Assembly (NCBI RefSeq): GCF_900659635.1
Contig: NZ_CAACVB010000006.1
Span: 28,191 to 92,190, forward strand
DNA: 64,000 bases
Source: Actinomadura roseirufa
GTDB taxonomy: Bacteria; Actinomycetota; Actinomycetes; Streptosporangiales; Streptosporangiaceae
Direction: 5' to 3'
Both the position numbers and the translations under genes were made by a program. Under the pieces are notes generated by a model. That model ran no database searches and was not told the origin of the DNA. It saw nothing but the letters and a program-made list of their open reading frames with translations. The first letter of the stretch is position 1; the number at the start of each line of letters is the position of its first letter. Positions 55,840 to 64,000 of the stretch are shown piece by piece.

Positions 55840-55940
55840 CCCCACCCGGCTCTCGTGTGAGCGGGCGGTGGCCGTCGGCCTTGGCCCGCGGGCGAGGGGG
55901 CGATGGCCGCTGACCTGGGCCCGCGGGCGGGCGCGCCCCC

Positions 55941-55982
55941 AGTCCCGCCGGGGCGAGGCCGAAGGCGAGCCCCGGCGGGACT
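55941..55982. terminator. Bidirectional terminator between lysS and lacI-type gene
   Basis: A perfect 14-bp stem (AGTCCCGCCGGGGC at 55941-55954 with 55969-55982) lies between two converging genes. Just before it, an imperfect duplication of a GGCCGCTGACCTGGGCCCGC-like segment occurs (55866-55930). Confidence 0.75.
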
Positions 55983-56063
55983 GATCGCGAAGCGATTCGC
56001 GCTCGCACAAGATCGGTCAGGTGCGAGCCGCCAGGCGAGCGCCTGGGCCGAGATTGAAATGAA

Positions 56064-57086
56064 TCACGCCGACTCGCGGATCACGAGGTCCGGGGTCAGG
56101 ACGACCTGGCGGTGCTGGTGGGACTGGCCCTCCCGGATCTCCGCCAGCGCGAGCTCGGCGGCCTCCCAGCCGATCTCGTGGCGCGGCTGGCGGATCGTGG
56201 TCAGCGGCACGGCGGCGCTCGCGGCCAGCTCGATGTCGTCGTAGCCGATGACGGCGATGTCCTGCGGGACGCGGACGCCGAGCCGGGTCAGCTCGTTGAT
56301 CAGCCCGATGGCGAGCAGGTCGTTGGCGCAGAACACGCCGTCCGGCGGCGGTGACATCGCCAGCAGGCGCTGCGCCGCGGCCTGGCCCTCGGTGGGGCTG
56401 AGCGCGTCCATGACGAGCACGACGGGCTTGCAGAAGCCCGCCTCCACGATCGTCCTGGCGGCGCCGTCGCGGCGCTCCACGCACGGCTGGGACTCGGGCG
56501 CGCCGGTCACGAACGCGATCCGCTCGCGGCCGATGCCGAGCAGGTGCGCGGCGGCGATCTCGCCGCCGGCGACATGGTCGACCTGGGCCGAGCACGCGTC
56601 GGCACCGTCACGGTCGATCAGGACGACGCTGAGCCCGGCCGCGCGCAGCCGGGCGATGTCGTCGGCGCCGAGCCCCACGGGGATGATCAGGACGCCGGCG
56701 GCGCGCTGCTCGGCCAGCAGTTCCAGCGAGCGCCGTTCCCGGGCCGCGGAGTGGTCGCTGGAGAGCCAGAGGGCGTCGTGGCCCGCCTCGTTGAGCGCCT
56801 GGTCCGCCCCGCGCACCACGTCGGTCGCGTAGGGGTTGGTGAGGTCCTCGATGACGACGCCGAAGGCGCGGCGCGGCTCGTCGCCGAACTCGCCCGCGGT
56901 GCGCGCCGCGCGCTGCCGCAGCCGCCGCGCGGACTCGTTACGGACGAACCCGAGCTCCTCGATCGCAGCTCGAACACGCTTTCGGGTAGCTTCGGCCACG
57001 AGGTCTGGCCGGTTTAGGACATTCGAAACGGTCCCAACTGAGACCCCGGCACGCCTCGCGACCTCGCGAATACTGGTCTGTGGCAA
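56064..57086 (-). CDS. LacI-family transcriptional regulator
   Basis: A 340-residue LacI-type repressor. The HTH is TSIREVARRAGVSVGTVSNV, the hinge helix NRPDLVAEATRKRVRAAIEE. The sugar-binding-like domain has FGVVIEDLTNPYATDVVRGA and PDGVFCANDLLAIGLINELT, DIAVIGYDDIELAASAAVPL. A charged insertion (RQRAARTAGEFGDEPRR) follows the hinge. No sugar genes are adjacent, so its regulon is elsewhere. A LacI-like operator candidate lies at 57253, upstream of its start. Confidence 0.93.
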   Translation of the reverse strand: MPQTSIREVARRAGVSVGTVSNVLNRPDLVAEATRKRVRAAIEELGFVRNESARRLRQRAARTAGEFGDEPRRAFGVVIEDLTNPYATDVVRGADQALNEAGHDALWLSSDHSAARERRSLELLAEQRAAGVLIIPVGLGADDIARLRAAGLSVVLIDRDGADACSAQVDHVAGGEIAAAHLLGIGRERIAFVTGAPESQPCVERRDGAARTIVEAGFCKPVVLVMDALSPTEGQAAAQRLLAMSPPPDGVFCANDLLAIGLINELTRLGVRVPQDIAVIGYDDIELAASAAVPLTTIRQPRHEIGWEAAELALAEIREGQSHQHRQVVLTPDLVIRESA

Positions 57087-57252
57087 CTCGCTCCTCGTCC
57101 GCCCCGGATCTGTTTTCGCAGGTAGTGGAGTTTTGCATATCGGACCCCCCGAAGGCCGGTCACGCAGAGTGACATTGCGAACGCGGGGCGCACTTGACTA
57201 GCGCTTGACGGGCCGGATCCGGCCGCCTAGCGTTCCGAGCCGAAGCGTAGCT

Positions 57253-57264
57253 TGAAACGATTCA
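57253..57264. promoter_or_regulatory. LacI-type operator candidate
   Basis: TGAAACGATTCA has arms TGAA/TTCA around a central CG, one base off the symmetric TGAAACGTTTCA form typical of LacI-family operators. It lies 167 bp upstream of the LacI-type gene and may mediate autoregulation. Confidence 0.4.
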
Positions 57265-57650
57265 CGATCTTCGTCCGCGGCGAGATCCGGTGCGTCCAAT
57301 CAAGAAGGGGCGGGTGGGATGGCTGGCGATCTTGACCCGTCCCCGGGCGAGGCGAACCCCGACCCGGCAAGGTCCTTCCACGCCGTCGTGGGCGGGCCCG
57401 GACAGGGGAGCACGTCTGCGTCCGGTTGGCCAACGAGTGAATCGTCACCCGGAGTTCCCCCGCACGACCCCGCAATCGGCCCATCGGCCACCTCCGGCCA
57501 AGCACGTGAGACGGAAAAGGAACCCGATGATCTAAGTCCGGAAGGCTCCGGACCCGGCAACCCAACGCGTACAGATCGAGGCCCAACCCGTGCCTGTGCA
57601 GCGGACGGCTGCATCCCCGCGGTCATCAACCACGGACGAGGGAGGACGGA
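57265..57650. other. Intergenic region upstream of the LuxR-HTH gene
   Basis: About 390 bp. A plus-strand frame from ATG 57319 is open into the next gene but reads as a Pro/Gly/Ser-rich product with no domain; I do not accept it as a gene. No hairpin or repeat stands out. Confidence 0.4.
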
Positions 57651-57881
57651 GTGGAACAGGCCACACTGCTGCGACGTGGCACCGACGATCTGCGGCTGAG
57701 CGAGGAGGAGATCAAACTGCTCGCGCAGATCGCCAGTGGTGTCACCGCCGATGTGGCGGCACGCAAGCTTGAGCTGAGTGCGCGGACCTTGCGCCGCCGG
57801 TTGCGGACGATCTGCGACCGGCTGGAGGTCAACACCCCTATCGAGGCCGTGGTGTGGGCGGCCCGGAGGCAGCTCATCTAG
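57651..57881 (+). CDS. Stand-alone LuxR-type HTH protein
   Basis: A 76-residue protein that is almost entirely a LuxR/GerE-type helix-turn-helix: LRLSEEEIKLLAQIASGVTA, then DVAARKLELSARTLRRRLRT and VNTPIEAVVWAARRQLI. No sensor or receiver domain is attached. GTG 57651 follows GGGAGGACGGA. Such short proteins may act as DNA-binding modulators of larger LuxR regulators. No target is evident nearby. Confidence 0.85.
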   Translation: MEQATLLRRGTDDLRLSEEEIKLLAQIASGVTADVAARKLELSARTLRRRLRTICDRLEVNTPIEAVVWAARRQLI

Positions 57882-58168
57882 CGGAGGTACCGGCGCCCGC
57901 CAGGGGACGGTGGGCGTCATCGAGAGAAACCAGGCGGCCGACATCACGCGAACTCCGTCCGACCCCGCAGCGGCGGCGCCGCCGGCCTGACAGGTAGGTC
58001 CCTGCAGGAGGCGTCGCCGCGGACGTTGTTCCGCCCTTCACCGCTTCGGCGGCATGCTCGCCAGGCACGGCTCCGTGGACCGGCCGGTGCCCGGCGACGG
58101 CGGTCCGGTGTGACGATCCCGTGCGGCGCCCCGGTACGGCGCTCCGGTGTCCGGACCGGCCGAGGTGC

Positions 58169-58213
58169 GACGGCCGTGCTCGCGACGGTCGTGCTCGCGA
58201 CGGCTGTGCTCGC
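58169..58213 (+). repeat. Three 15-bp tandem repeats
   Basis: GACGG(C/T)CGTGCTCGC-type units occur three times head to tail in the gap (57882-58234) between the LuxR-HTH gene and the 3' end of the NlpC/P60 gene. The rest of the gap holds no supportable gene. Confidence 0.7.
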
Positions 58214-58234
58214 GGCGGGCCGCCGGGAGAGCCG

Positions 58235-59275
58235 TCAGGCGACGCGGACCCCGCCCGCGAAGGGACGGCCGGCCATCGGGGCGATCTTCACGACGTCTCC
58301 CGTGTGGGGGGCGTGCAGCATCTTCCCGTCGCCGACGTACATGCCCATGTGGTGCAGGTCGGAGTGGAAGAAGACCAGGTCGCCCGGCTGCAGCTCGCTC
58401 TCAGAGACGCGGGTGCCCGCGTTCCACTGGCTGCCGGTGTAGTGCGGCAGGTTGATCCCGACCTGCTTGTAGGCCCACATCGTCAGCCCGGAGCAGTCGA
58501 ACGTCGTCGGGCCCGCGGCGCCCCACACGTACGGACGGCCGATCTTGGTCATCGCGTAGCGGAGCGCCTGGGCGGCCTTGCCGGTGCCGATGACCGGCAG
58601 CTTGCCCAGCTCGGAGGGGTCCTTCTTGACGAGCTGCCCGCGGATCTTCTCGTACAGCTGGGTGACCTTCTTGCGCTGCACGTCGAGCTGGGCGCGCAGC
58701 TGCGTGACCTGCTGGGCGCGCGTCTCGGCGGCTTTGCGCGCGCGCTGGGCGGCCTGCATGGTCTGCATCAGTCCCAGGACCCGGGTGCTGTCCTGGGTGG
58801 CGAAGTAGTTGAGCGTGGCGGCCTGGTCGAGGACGGCCTGGGGGTCCTGGGAGGCGACGAAGGAGACCGTGGGGTCGGAGCCCCCCTGCATGTAGCTCGT
58901 CGCGGCGAGGGCGCCGACGCGCTCGCGGATGCCGCGCAGGGCCTCCTCCTGGCGCTTGGCGTTGTCGGTGGCGACCTTGGCGGCCCGCTGCGACTGCTGG
59001 AGCTTGACCTTCAGGCCGTTGTACTGCTCGGTGAGCTGCTCCAGCTGGTCGGCGAGCTTGGTCGCCTGGGTCTTGAGCTCCTTGGCGGAGGGACCCGGGT
59101 CGGCGTGCGCGGCGGCCACGGTGTGCGCGGCGGGTACCCCCGGCGCGATCGCGGGCGCGATGGAGAGGGCGGCGACGGTGCCGGCGATGGTCAGTGAACG
59201 GCCCCGGAATCGCGGCGTTCGTCCGTTATGTGCACGTGCAGAGCGCGAAATGGATGCAGGCCGGAACGGCTCCAC
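58235..59275 (-). CDS. NlpC/P60 peptidoglycan hydrolase under c-di-AMP riboswitch
   Basis: A 346-residue secreted endopeptidase. The signal region is RSLTIAGTVAALSIAPAIAP with Ala-rich cleavage region (about residues 25-55). A coiled coil covers 60-215, then the NlpC/P60 domain has Cys in FDCSGLTMWAYKQVG and His in HHMGMYVGDGKML. It cleaves peptidoglycan stem peptides during growth or resuscitation. GTG 59275 (TTG 59278 also possible) has GAGGGGAG just upstream; a longer frame to 59491 would read through the riboswitch. It resembles the protein at 23543 in layout but has no long insert. Confidence 0.92.
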   Translation of the reverse strand: MEPFRPASISRSARAHNGRTPRFRGRSLTIAGTVAALSIAPAIAPGVPAAHTVAAAHADPGPSAKELKTQATKLADQLEQLTEQYNGLKVKLQQSQRAAKVATDNAKRQEEALRGIRERVGALAATSYMQGGSDPTVSFVASQDPQAVLDQAATLNYFATQDSTRVLGLMQTMQAAQRARKAAETRAQQVTQLRAQLDVQRKKVTQLYEKIRGQLVKKDPSELGKLPVIGTGKAAQALRYAMTKIGRPYVWGAAGPTTFDCSGLTMWAYKQVGINLPHYTGSQWNAGTRVSESELQPGDLVFFHSDLHHMGMYVGDGKMLHAPHTGDVVKIAPMAGRPFAGGVRVA

Positions 59276-59293
59276 CAATGCTCCCCTCTTCGT

Positions 59294-59466
59294 CCGCCTG
59301 CCGAGTTGGCTGACGGGTTCGGGCCGGAGCAGCCCGTCCGCGGCCGCGCGTGGATCGGTTCCACGCGTGTTTGCGGATTCACCCCTGCCGGCACCGGCCC
59401 AGGGTGTTCCCTGGACCTTCCGGAAGCGGGGTCCCCGGCTCCTCGGGGCGCTGGTTGCGGCCCGGG
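59294..59466 (-). promoter_or_regulatory. ydaO-yuaA (c-di-AMP) riboswitch
   Basis: The leader of the NlpC/P60 gene carries the conserved blocks of the ydaO motif in order: GAGCCGGGGACCC near the 5' part, CAGGGAACACCCTG, GGGGTGAATCCGCAAAC, then a variable stem (CGCGTGGA...TCCACGCG) and GGCTGCTCC. It ends with CCCGAACCCGTCAGC and CGGCAGGCGG. In actinobacteria this class sits before cell-wall hydrolase genes and lowers expression when c-di-AMP is bound. The Shine-Dalgarno GAGGGGAG follows 10 bp later. Confidence 0.9.
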
Positions 59467-59731
59467 GACTCGGCGGTCCGGCCTCCGTCATGCGGAGGGC
59501 CGACGTCAGCGCAGGAGACTAACGGAACCGGCATTGGATGCCAACCAGAACATGCGAAATCGCTGGTCGTGGCTACGCTCGGCGACGGACGGCCGGTTCC
59601 TTCCCCGCGTTCGGCGCGGGTTTCGAGTCACTTGTCCGGACCCCTGTCGAGGCACTTGTCCGGCTCCTCACCATCCGTACGTGGGTGCCGACATCTGGTG
59701 AGGGAAGGTCGTTCGGTAATCTCGCCTGTTT

Positions 59732-60253
59732 GTGGAAGTCGTGATCAGGCGCGCTCGTACCGCCGACGTTCAGGAGATCCGCAGGCTGGTCGATCTGTAC
59801 GCCGGGTCGGGACGACGCCTGCTCAAGAAGTCCACCGTGAAGCTGTACGAGGACGTGCAGGAGTTCTGGGTCGCCGAAGACCTGCAAGAGGGGAAGCCGG
59901 GACCGGTCATCGGTTGCGGGGCTCTGCACGTGATGTGGGAGGACTTGGCCGAGGTCCGCTCCGTGGCCGTGGCGCGGGGATACGGCGGACGTGGCATCGG
60001 GCACCGGATCGTCGCCCAACTGCTGCGGACGGCCAGGGAACTCGGCGTGCGGAGGGTGTTCTGCCTTACCTTCGAGGTGGACTTCTTCGCGCGTCACGGA
60101 TTCGAGCCGATACTGGGGACTCCGGTGGCACCGGAGGTGTATGAGGAGCTTCTCCGCTCCTACGACGAAGGCGTGGCGGAGTTCTTGGACCTCGACCGGG
60201 TCAAGCCGAATACGTTGGGCAACACCCGGATGTTGCTTCGCCTGGAGGACTGA
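59732..60253 (+). CDS. GNAT acetyltransferase, N-acetylglutamate synthase type
   Basis: A 173-residue GNAT domain protein. It has VVIRRARTADVQEIRRLVDL, VIGCGALHVMWEDLAEVRSV, the acetyl-CoA loop VARGYGGRGIGHRIV (R/Q-x-x-G-x-G/A pattern) and LTFEVDFFARHGFEPI. This resembles the short ArgA-type synthases of actinobacteria that acetylate glutamate or glutamine for arginine synthesis. GTG 59732 (or GTG 59741) is close behind TAATCT (59717-59722), so the mRNA may be leaderless. Confidence 0.85.
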   Translation: MEVVIRRARTADVQEIRRLVDLYAGSGRRLLKKSTVKLYEDVQEFWVAEDLQEGKPGPVIGCGALHVMWEDLAEVRSVAVARGYGGRGIGHRIVAQLLRTARELGVRRVFCLTFEVDFFARHGFEPILGTPVAPEVYEELLRSYDEGVAEFLDLDRVKPNTLGNTRMLLRLED

Positions 60254-60258
60254 CCTAC

Positions 60259-61146
60259 ATGAATGATTCCCCTAACCGCGGGCGGTCCCAGCCTCCCCAG
60301 GGGCAGGGTTCGTACGGCCCCCCGCCCCCGTACCAGGGTCCTCAGGGGCAGCAACCGCAGCAATGGCAGCAGCCGGCCCAGCAGCCGGCCCAGCAGCAAT
60401 GGCAGCAGCCTTCCCCTCAGCAGCAGTGGCAGCAGCAGCCCGCCCAGCAGTGGCAGCAGCAGCCGCAACAGGACCAATGGCAGCAACAGCAGCCCTACGA
60501 CCAGTCCTATGACCAATACGGCGGCCAGCAGTACGGAGAGCAGTACGACCCGTCTTCCAACGCGGCGGACCTCCCCCTCGCGCCCATCTACCGCCGCGCG
60601 GGCGCGCGCCTCATGGACAACGCGCTCGTCGCGGTCTTCGGGTTCGCGCTCGTCCTGCCGGTCACGGTCGGCGTGTTCGGGCTGGGGAAGCCGGGCAACA
60701 AGGCCGGTGAGGAGGGCGGCATCTGGAACTGGCCCATCATCTTCACGCTCTTCTGCGTGTTGTCGCTGCTGCCCTTCATCTACGAGGCCGTCCAGCTGTC
60801 GATGTGGGGACGCACGCTGGGCAAGCGCGTCCTCGGCCTGGGCGTCGTGCAGGTCCGCCCGGCCGGTGAGGCGCTGACGACGACGCAGGCGGTCTGGCGC
60901 GCCGGCATCACGCACATCGCCTACCAGATCGGTGTCTTCTTCTTCCTCGCCATCGCCGCGATGGTGTGGAGCTACGCCGCCTACGGAATGGTCCTCGTCT
61001 GGGCGGGCGGGCTGATGGCGTATCTGTGGGCGATCTGGGATCAGCCGCTCCACCAGGCGCTGCACGACCGGTTCTCCGGCACGATCGTCATCGACGAGCG
61101 CGTGGGCGACGGAGAGTACTCCGAGTACTCCGAGTACGCGGAGTAG
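60259..61146 (+). CDS. RDD-family membrane protein with Gln-rich N-terminus
   Basis: A 295-residue membrane protein. Residues 1-105 are a Gln/Pro/Trp/Tyr-rich tail (QQWQQ units). The RDD domain starts at LAPIYRRAGARLMDNALVAV, with three to four membrane helices and the conserved LSMWGRTLGKRVLGLGVVQV. The last helix leads into LHQALHDRFSGTIVIDE. RDD proteins have been linked to ion or antiport transport; function here is unknown. It is 5 bp after the GNAT gene and 7 bp before a second RDD gene. Confidence 0.9.
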   Translation: MNDSPNRGRSQPPQGQGSYGPPPPYQGPQGQQPQQWQQPAQQPAQQQWQQPSPQQQWQQQPAQQWQQQPQQDQWQQQQPYDQSYDQYGGQQYGEQYDPSSNAADLPLAPIYRRAGARLMDNALVAVFGFALVLPVTVGVFGLGKPGNKAGEEGGIWNWPIIFTLFCVLSLLPFIYEAVQLSMWGRTLGKRVLGLGVVQVRPAGEALTTTQAVWRAGITHIAYQIGVFFFLAIAAMVWSYAAYGMVLVWAGGLMAYLWAIWDQPLHQALHDRFSGTIVIDERVGDGEYSEYSEYAE

Positions 61147-61153
61147 GCCGGCC

Positions 61154-61906
61154 ATGTCCGCGCCGCACCCGGCGCAGAGTCCCGGCGAGCCGTCCGGGGC
61201 GGGAGTTCCCCTCCCGGACGACTCCGTTCCGGACGCCGCGGTCCCCGAGACCACGGGACCGGCCGGTGCTTTCTCGGACGGTGCTCTCTCGGCCGGTGCT
61301 TTCTCGGACGGCGCCCTCCCGGACGGCACGGTCCCTGAAGGCCCCGTCCCGGGGGCCCTGGACCTGGACGGGGCGCCGGTCCTCCTCGCCGAGCCGGGCC
61401 AGCGCCTGCTGGCCCGCATCGTCGACACCCTCGTCGTCGGCCTGCCCGTCATCGTGGTGGTCCGCCAGGCCGTCTCCGGCCATGACGTGGACGTCGTGGC
61501 CCCGCCCGCCGTGGCCGGGTGCCTGCTGCTGTACGAGGCCGTCCAGCTCGCCGTCTGGGGGCGGACGCTCGGCAAGCGCTTCGCCGGGATCGAGGTCGCC
61601 GCCGCCCCGCGGGACCAGGGCGCCGCGCAGCGGCCGGAAGCGGCCCTCCCGGACGCCGCCGTGGGGCCCGGGAGCGCCGTGGAGCCGGGCGGCCGCCTGG
61701 GCGTGCTCCGGGCCGTCCTGCGCGCCGCGGTCTACGCGCTGCCGGTCGCCGTCCGCCCGGTACCGGTGCTCGGTCTTCTCGCGGGCCTGTTCTGGGTGGC
61801 GAACGCCGGGGCGATGTACGAGGGGACGCGCCGCCAGGCCGTCCATGACAGGCTCGCCGGCACCCTCGTCGTGAAACGGCCCCGCCGGGATTCTCCGCGA
61901 GCCTGA
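61154..61906 (+). CDS. RDD-family membrane protein, second copy
   Basis: A 250-residue RDD protein paralogous to the preceding one: LLAEPGQRLLARIVDTLVVG, AVQLAVWGRTLGKRFAGIEV and RRQAVHDRLAGTLVVKR. Its N-terminal tail has 15-bp DNA repeats giving GAFSDGALSAGAFSDGAL, unlike the Gln-rich tail of copy one. The family Asp (VDTL) and both GRTLGKR motifs are retained. ATG 61154 has GGCCGGCC rather than a clear ribosome site, so coupling to the upstream gene is likely. Confidence 0.88.
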   Translation: MSAPHPAQSPGEPSGAGVPLPDDSVPDAAVPETTGPAGAFSDGALSAGAFSDGALPDGTVPEGPVPGALDLDGAPVLLAEPGQRLLARIVDTLVVGLPVIVVVRQAVSGHDVDVVAPPAVAGCLLLYEAVQLAVWGRTLGKRFAGIEVAAAPRDQGAAQRPEAALPDAAVGPGSAVEPGGRLGVLRAVLRAAVYALPVAVRPVPVLGLLAGLFWVANAGAMYEGTRRQAVHDRLAGTLVVKRPRRDSPRA

Positions 61907-63223
61907 GGCCCTCCCGGCATCGGTTCGACGCGTGGCCTCTTGCGGCAACTCTCAACGCCTCTCCGGGCCCTTCGGCGCCCTCACGCGCGCATCCCCGCGC
62001 CTCTCCGTCTATCGCCGCGCACGCGTCGGGATGCCCCCATGAGCCCGCCGCGCCGCCCGCAGGGCTTTCCGGTCCTCCCGGCCCCGGTTTGGGCGCCCCG
62101 GGCAACAAGCTTTTCGTCTGTTGCCCGTCGCGCCCGTATGCGGTCCATGGTGGCCGAACGAACCCGTAGGGCATTCCAGGGCCGGGTCCACTCCTCTTCC
62201 GGTCGTGTTCGCGGACGGTTCCCCTGACGGTTCCGGGCGGGTTCCCACCCGCTTCCCGAGCCGCCGCAAGCGGGCCGCCAGGCGTCTTAAGGCGTCCGGG
62301 AGGAGCCTGGGAAACGGGTTCTCTAGGGCGAATGCCGTGCTCGTTCCGGTTACGGACCCGAAACGAGGTGGATGTGTCGTGTCCCGGACGCGCCCTCCGG
62401 TTTGGGATGCGCTTCCCCGCCGGTCGCGGCCAGGCTTCATAGGGCGGTGGACTTACCCCCGGTATCGGGACCCCTCCCGCTTGGAACGAGCCTTTCGGTT
62501 CCTGTGACCCGCGAGGGCCGGTGCCGGTACCGTGCGCTCTGGAGCCGGTCCCGGACGCGGACTTGAAGAAGAGGGCAAGCAGTGGGATTGTGCCGCTTAT
62601 CCTCTGATTTCGGTATGCGGCGGGGCCGGCGGCGTTGCGCCGGGACGGCGGAACGTGACTTCGCGTCACGGGGAGGTGGCAACAGATTTTCGTCGGCGCC
62701 GCGCTCGCCGTTATCCAGCGACATCGCCCGGTGGGAGCCGCGCAGGCCGCCCGGCGGCGGTGCCGTGCCCTCGCACATTCCATGGGCGCGGTGTCGTTAG
62801 TGCCGTTACGGCAGGGTTAATCGTTGGCGGCGGGGGCGGTGGTGCCCGGCCGGTTAAGGTCGCGGTGGCTCTTTTCCGCCGGGCGGTCCGCCCGCCGGAA
62901 AGCCGCACGCGGCGAAACCCGGACCAATGCCGGGGCCCTCGCCGTGCCCGCCCGTCCAGGTCAGCGCGCCGGACGGTGTCGCCGTGCTCGCCGAAATCCC
63001 GGTGCCCGGACGGCGCGGGCGGACAATTCATCCGGCATCGGCCGGTCCGCTCGCCGCCGTGTCGCCCCACGCCGGGGTGATGGCGGATTCGGCGGACCAT
63101 GATTACGAAGAGTTACGGCCGGGGCCAAGAGCTTCAAGCGCACGACTTGAATTGTCATCCGAGGACTTCTCGGTATATCTTTGACAACCGAATGCAGTTT
63201 GCTCAAGCGAAAGGTCTGTCCCC
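61907..63223. other. 1.3-kb non-coding region upstream of lsr2
   Basis: No supportable gene on either strand; frames give Arg/Pro/Ser-rich products. Short direct repeats (GGCGTC at 62282 and 62291 around TTAA) and several short inverted repeats occur. The last 120 bp before lsr2 are A/T-richer and contain TATATC (63173-63178), a likely promoter area. The region could contain a small RNA or a long regulated leader of lsr2. Confidence 0.5.
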
Positions 63224-63547
63224 ATGGCACAGAAGGTTCAGGTGCTTCTCGTCGACGACCTCGACGGTGGCGAGGCGGACGAGACCGTAGCGTTCTCGAT
63301 CGACGGCGCCTCCTACGAGATCGACCTCAGTGGCGCCAACGCAAAGAAGCTGCGGGATTCCCTGCAGCCCTTCGTGGAGAAGTCGCGTAAGGCGGGCACC
63401 GTCGCCCGCAGGCGCCGCCAGCGCGGTGCGTCCAGCCGCGAGCGCAGTGCCGAGATCCGCGCCTGGGCCAAGAACAATGGCATCAAGGTCAATGAGCGCG
63501 GCAGGATCCCGGCCACGGTGATCGAGCAGTACGAGGCGGCCAACTGA
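63224..63547 (+). CDS. lsr2: Lsr2 nucleoid-associated protein
   Basis: A 107-residue xenogeneic silencer that binds and bridges A/T-rich DNA. The N-terminal dimerisation part is [20 protein letters not shown] with [20 protein letters not shown]. The C-terminal DNA-binding part is [20 protein letters not shown], with the RGR minor-groove hook and [13 protein letters not shown]. It lies before clpC, the conserved actinobacterial order, and likely silences foreign DNA such as the accessory genes at the left of the window. Confidence 0.97.
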   Translation: MAQKVQVLLVDDLDGGEADETVAFSIDGASYEIDLSGANAKKLRDSLQPFVEKSRKAGTVARRRRQRGASSRERSAEIRAWAKNNGIKVNERGRIPATVIEQYEAAN

Positions 63548-63565
63548 TCCGCCCGCCCGGCCGGC

Positions 63566-63592
63566 GGCCCGTCTCCGTTCGCGGGACGGGCC
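63566..63592 (+). terminator. Terminator after lsr2
   Basis: An 8-bp stem GGCCCGTC/GACGGGCC (63566-63573 with 63585-63592), directly adjoining the first ClgR-type box. Confidence 0.65.
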
Positions 63593-63606
63593 GTTCGCTT
63601 GTGGCG
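63593..63606 (+). promoter_or_regulatory. ClgR-type box 1 upstream of clpC
   Basis: GTTCGC-TTGTG-GCG matches the GTTCGC-N5-GCG consensus known for the ClgR activator of clp genes in Streptomyces. It lies about 300 bp upstream of the clpC start. Confidence 0.7.
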
Positions 63607-63717
63607 TAGCGCCGCGCCGGTTCGCGGGGCGCCGCGCGAGGTACACCGGGGCCGCGGGCGATGACGCCGAATGCGCCCATCGGCGCACCGGACTTGATCG
63701 ACCTGCGAAAACCCCTC

Positions 63718-63731
63718 GTTCGCTTGGGGCG
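63718..63731 (+). promoter_or_regulatory. ClgR-type box 2 upstream of clpC
   Basis: GTTCGC-TTGGG-GCG is a second match to GTTCGC-N5-GCG, and the similarity to box 1 extends to GTTCGCTTGNGGCGTAGCG. It lies about 175 bp before the clpC ATG. Confidence 0.75.
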
Positions 63732-63904
63732 TAGCGGGAACATGACGTACCGATGCGGTAGTTGGATGAGACTGAACAGCGCTTAGCTGGGGAACGTCTC
63801 CTGGTGGGAGTGCACCGGGCGGCCTCCTCGGGGCGGGCTAGCATGCGGAAGGACAGTTCCGGACGTTCCGGACTCTGACCAACCGCTCTGTGAGGAGCGA
63901 CGAG

Positions 63905-64000
63905 ATGTTCGAGAGGTTCACCGACCGCGCGCGGCGGGTTGTCGTTCTGGCTCAGGAAGAGGCCAGGATGCTCAACCACAACTACATCGGCACCGAGCAC
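63905..64000 (+). CDS. clpC: ClpC AAA+ unfoldase, N-terminal fragment at window edge
   Basis: The first 32 residues are visible: [20 protein letters not shown] then [12 protein letters not shown], the start of the Clp N-domain of ClpC, which feeds substrates to the ClpP protease. The ATG at 63905 has GTGAGGAG 11-18 nt upstream. The rest lies outside the window. The two upstream ClgR-type boxes suggest stress-dependent activation. Confidence 0.95.
   Translation, partial: MFERFTDRARRVVVLAQEEARMLNHNYIGTEH

Noticed and set aside
57319..57699. A 126-residue plus-strand frame before the LuxR-HTH gene
   Set aside because: The product is Pro/Gly/Ser-rich with no domain and runs out of frame into the HTH gene; the HTH gene has its own ribosome site.
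63203..64000. A minus-strand frame covering lsr2 and the clpC start
   Set aside because: It is the antisense shadow of Lsr2 and the Clp N-domain, both clearly recognisable on the plus strand.

Overview
The window is high-GC actinomycete chromosome. The folate, pantothenate-NAD-coaX-lysS and lsr2-clpC gene orders, the Lsr2 homologue, a chaplin-like protein, DUF4360 secreted proteins and frequent GTG/TTG starts point to a filamentous actinobacterium, perhaps Thermomonosporaceae (Actinomadura-like). The family-level call is inference; no rRNA gene is present.

Region 1 (1-21,300) is accessory. It opens with an IS4-type transposase cut by the window edge. Next come the 3' half of a tRNA-Thr (an integration site), a terminator, and the decayed C-terminus of a tyrosine integrase. 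A lower-GC stretch follows with a GGCT-like protein, an orphan protein and a lipoprotein. After that come small regulator-plus-target modules, several with a readable operator: HxlR/MFS, a MerR metal-type cluster with a broken Cys-rich membrane gene, HxlR/RidA, a SUKH protein, tandem DUF4360 proteins, LysR/NmrA, a zinc metalloprotease-like protein, MarR/MFS, and a MerR-HTH/VIT-vWA pair behind a 25-bp palindrome.

Region 2 (21,600-36,025) holds a sigma-like protein fused to a zinc-finger anti-sigma motif and a membrane anchor, then an NlpC/P60 hydrolase. The conserved actinobacterial block follows: ppa, divergent dacB, a DUF2342-type metalloprotease, tilS, hpt, ftsH, folE, folP, an NTF2-like gene, folB, folK and DUF3180. 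From folP on, the genes overlap by 4 bp.

Region 3 (36,065-48,062) holds an orphan nuoD, two bacterial PH-domain proteins, a P450, a MidA/NDUFAF7-type methyltransferase, a NarL-type two-component system, a chaplin-like peptide and a MacB-like ABC exporter behind a palindromic operator.

Region 4 (48,311-64,000) is cofactor supply (DUF2520, panC, panD, nadB, nadC, coaX) and lysS. Then come a LacI regulator, a small LuxR-HTH protein, a second NlpC/P60 hydrolase behind a c-di-AMP (ydaO) riboswitch, an N-acetylglutamate synthase-type GNAT, two RDD proteins, a 1.3-kb non-coding stretch, lsr2, two ClgR-type boxes and the start of clpC.
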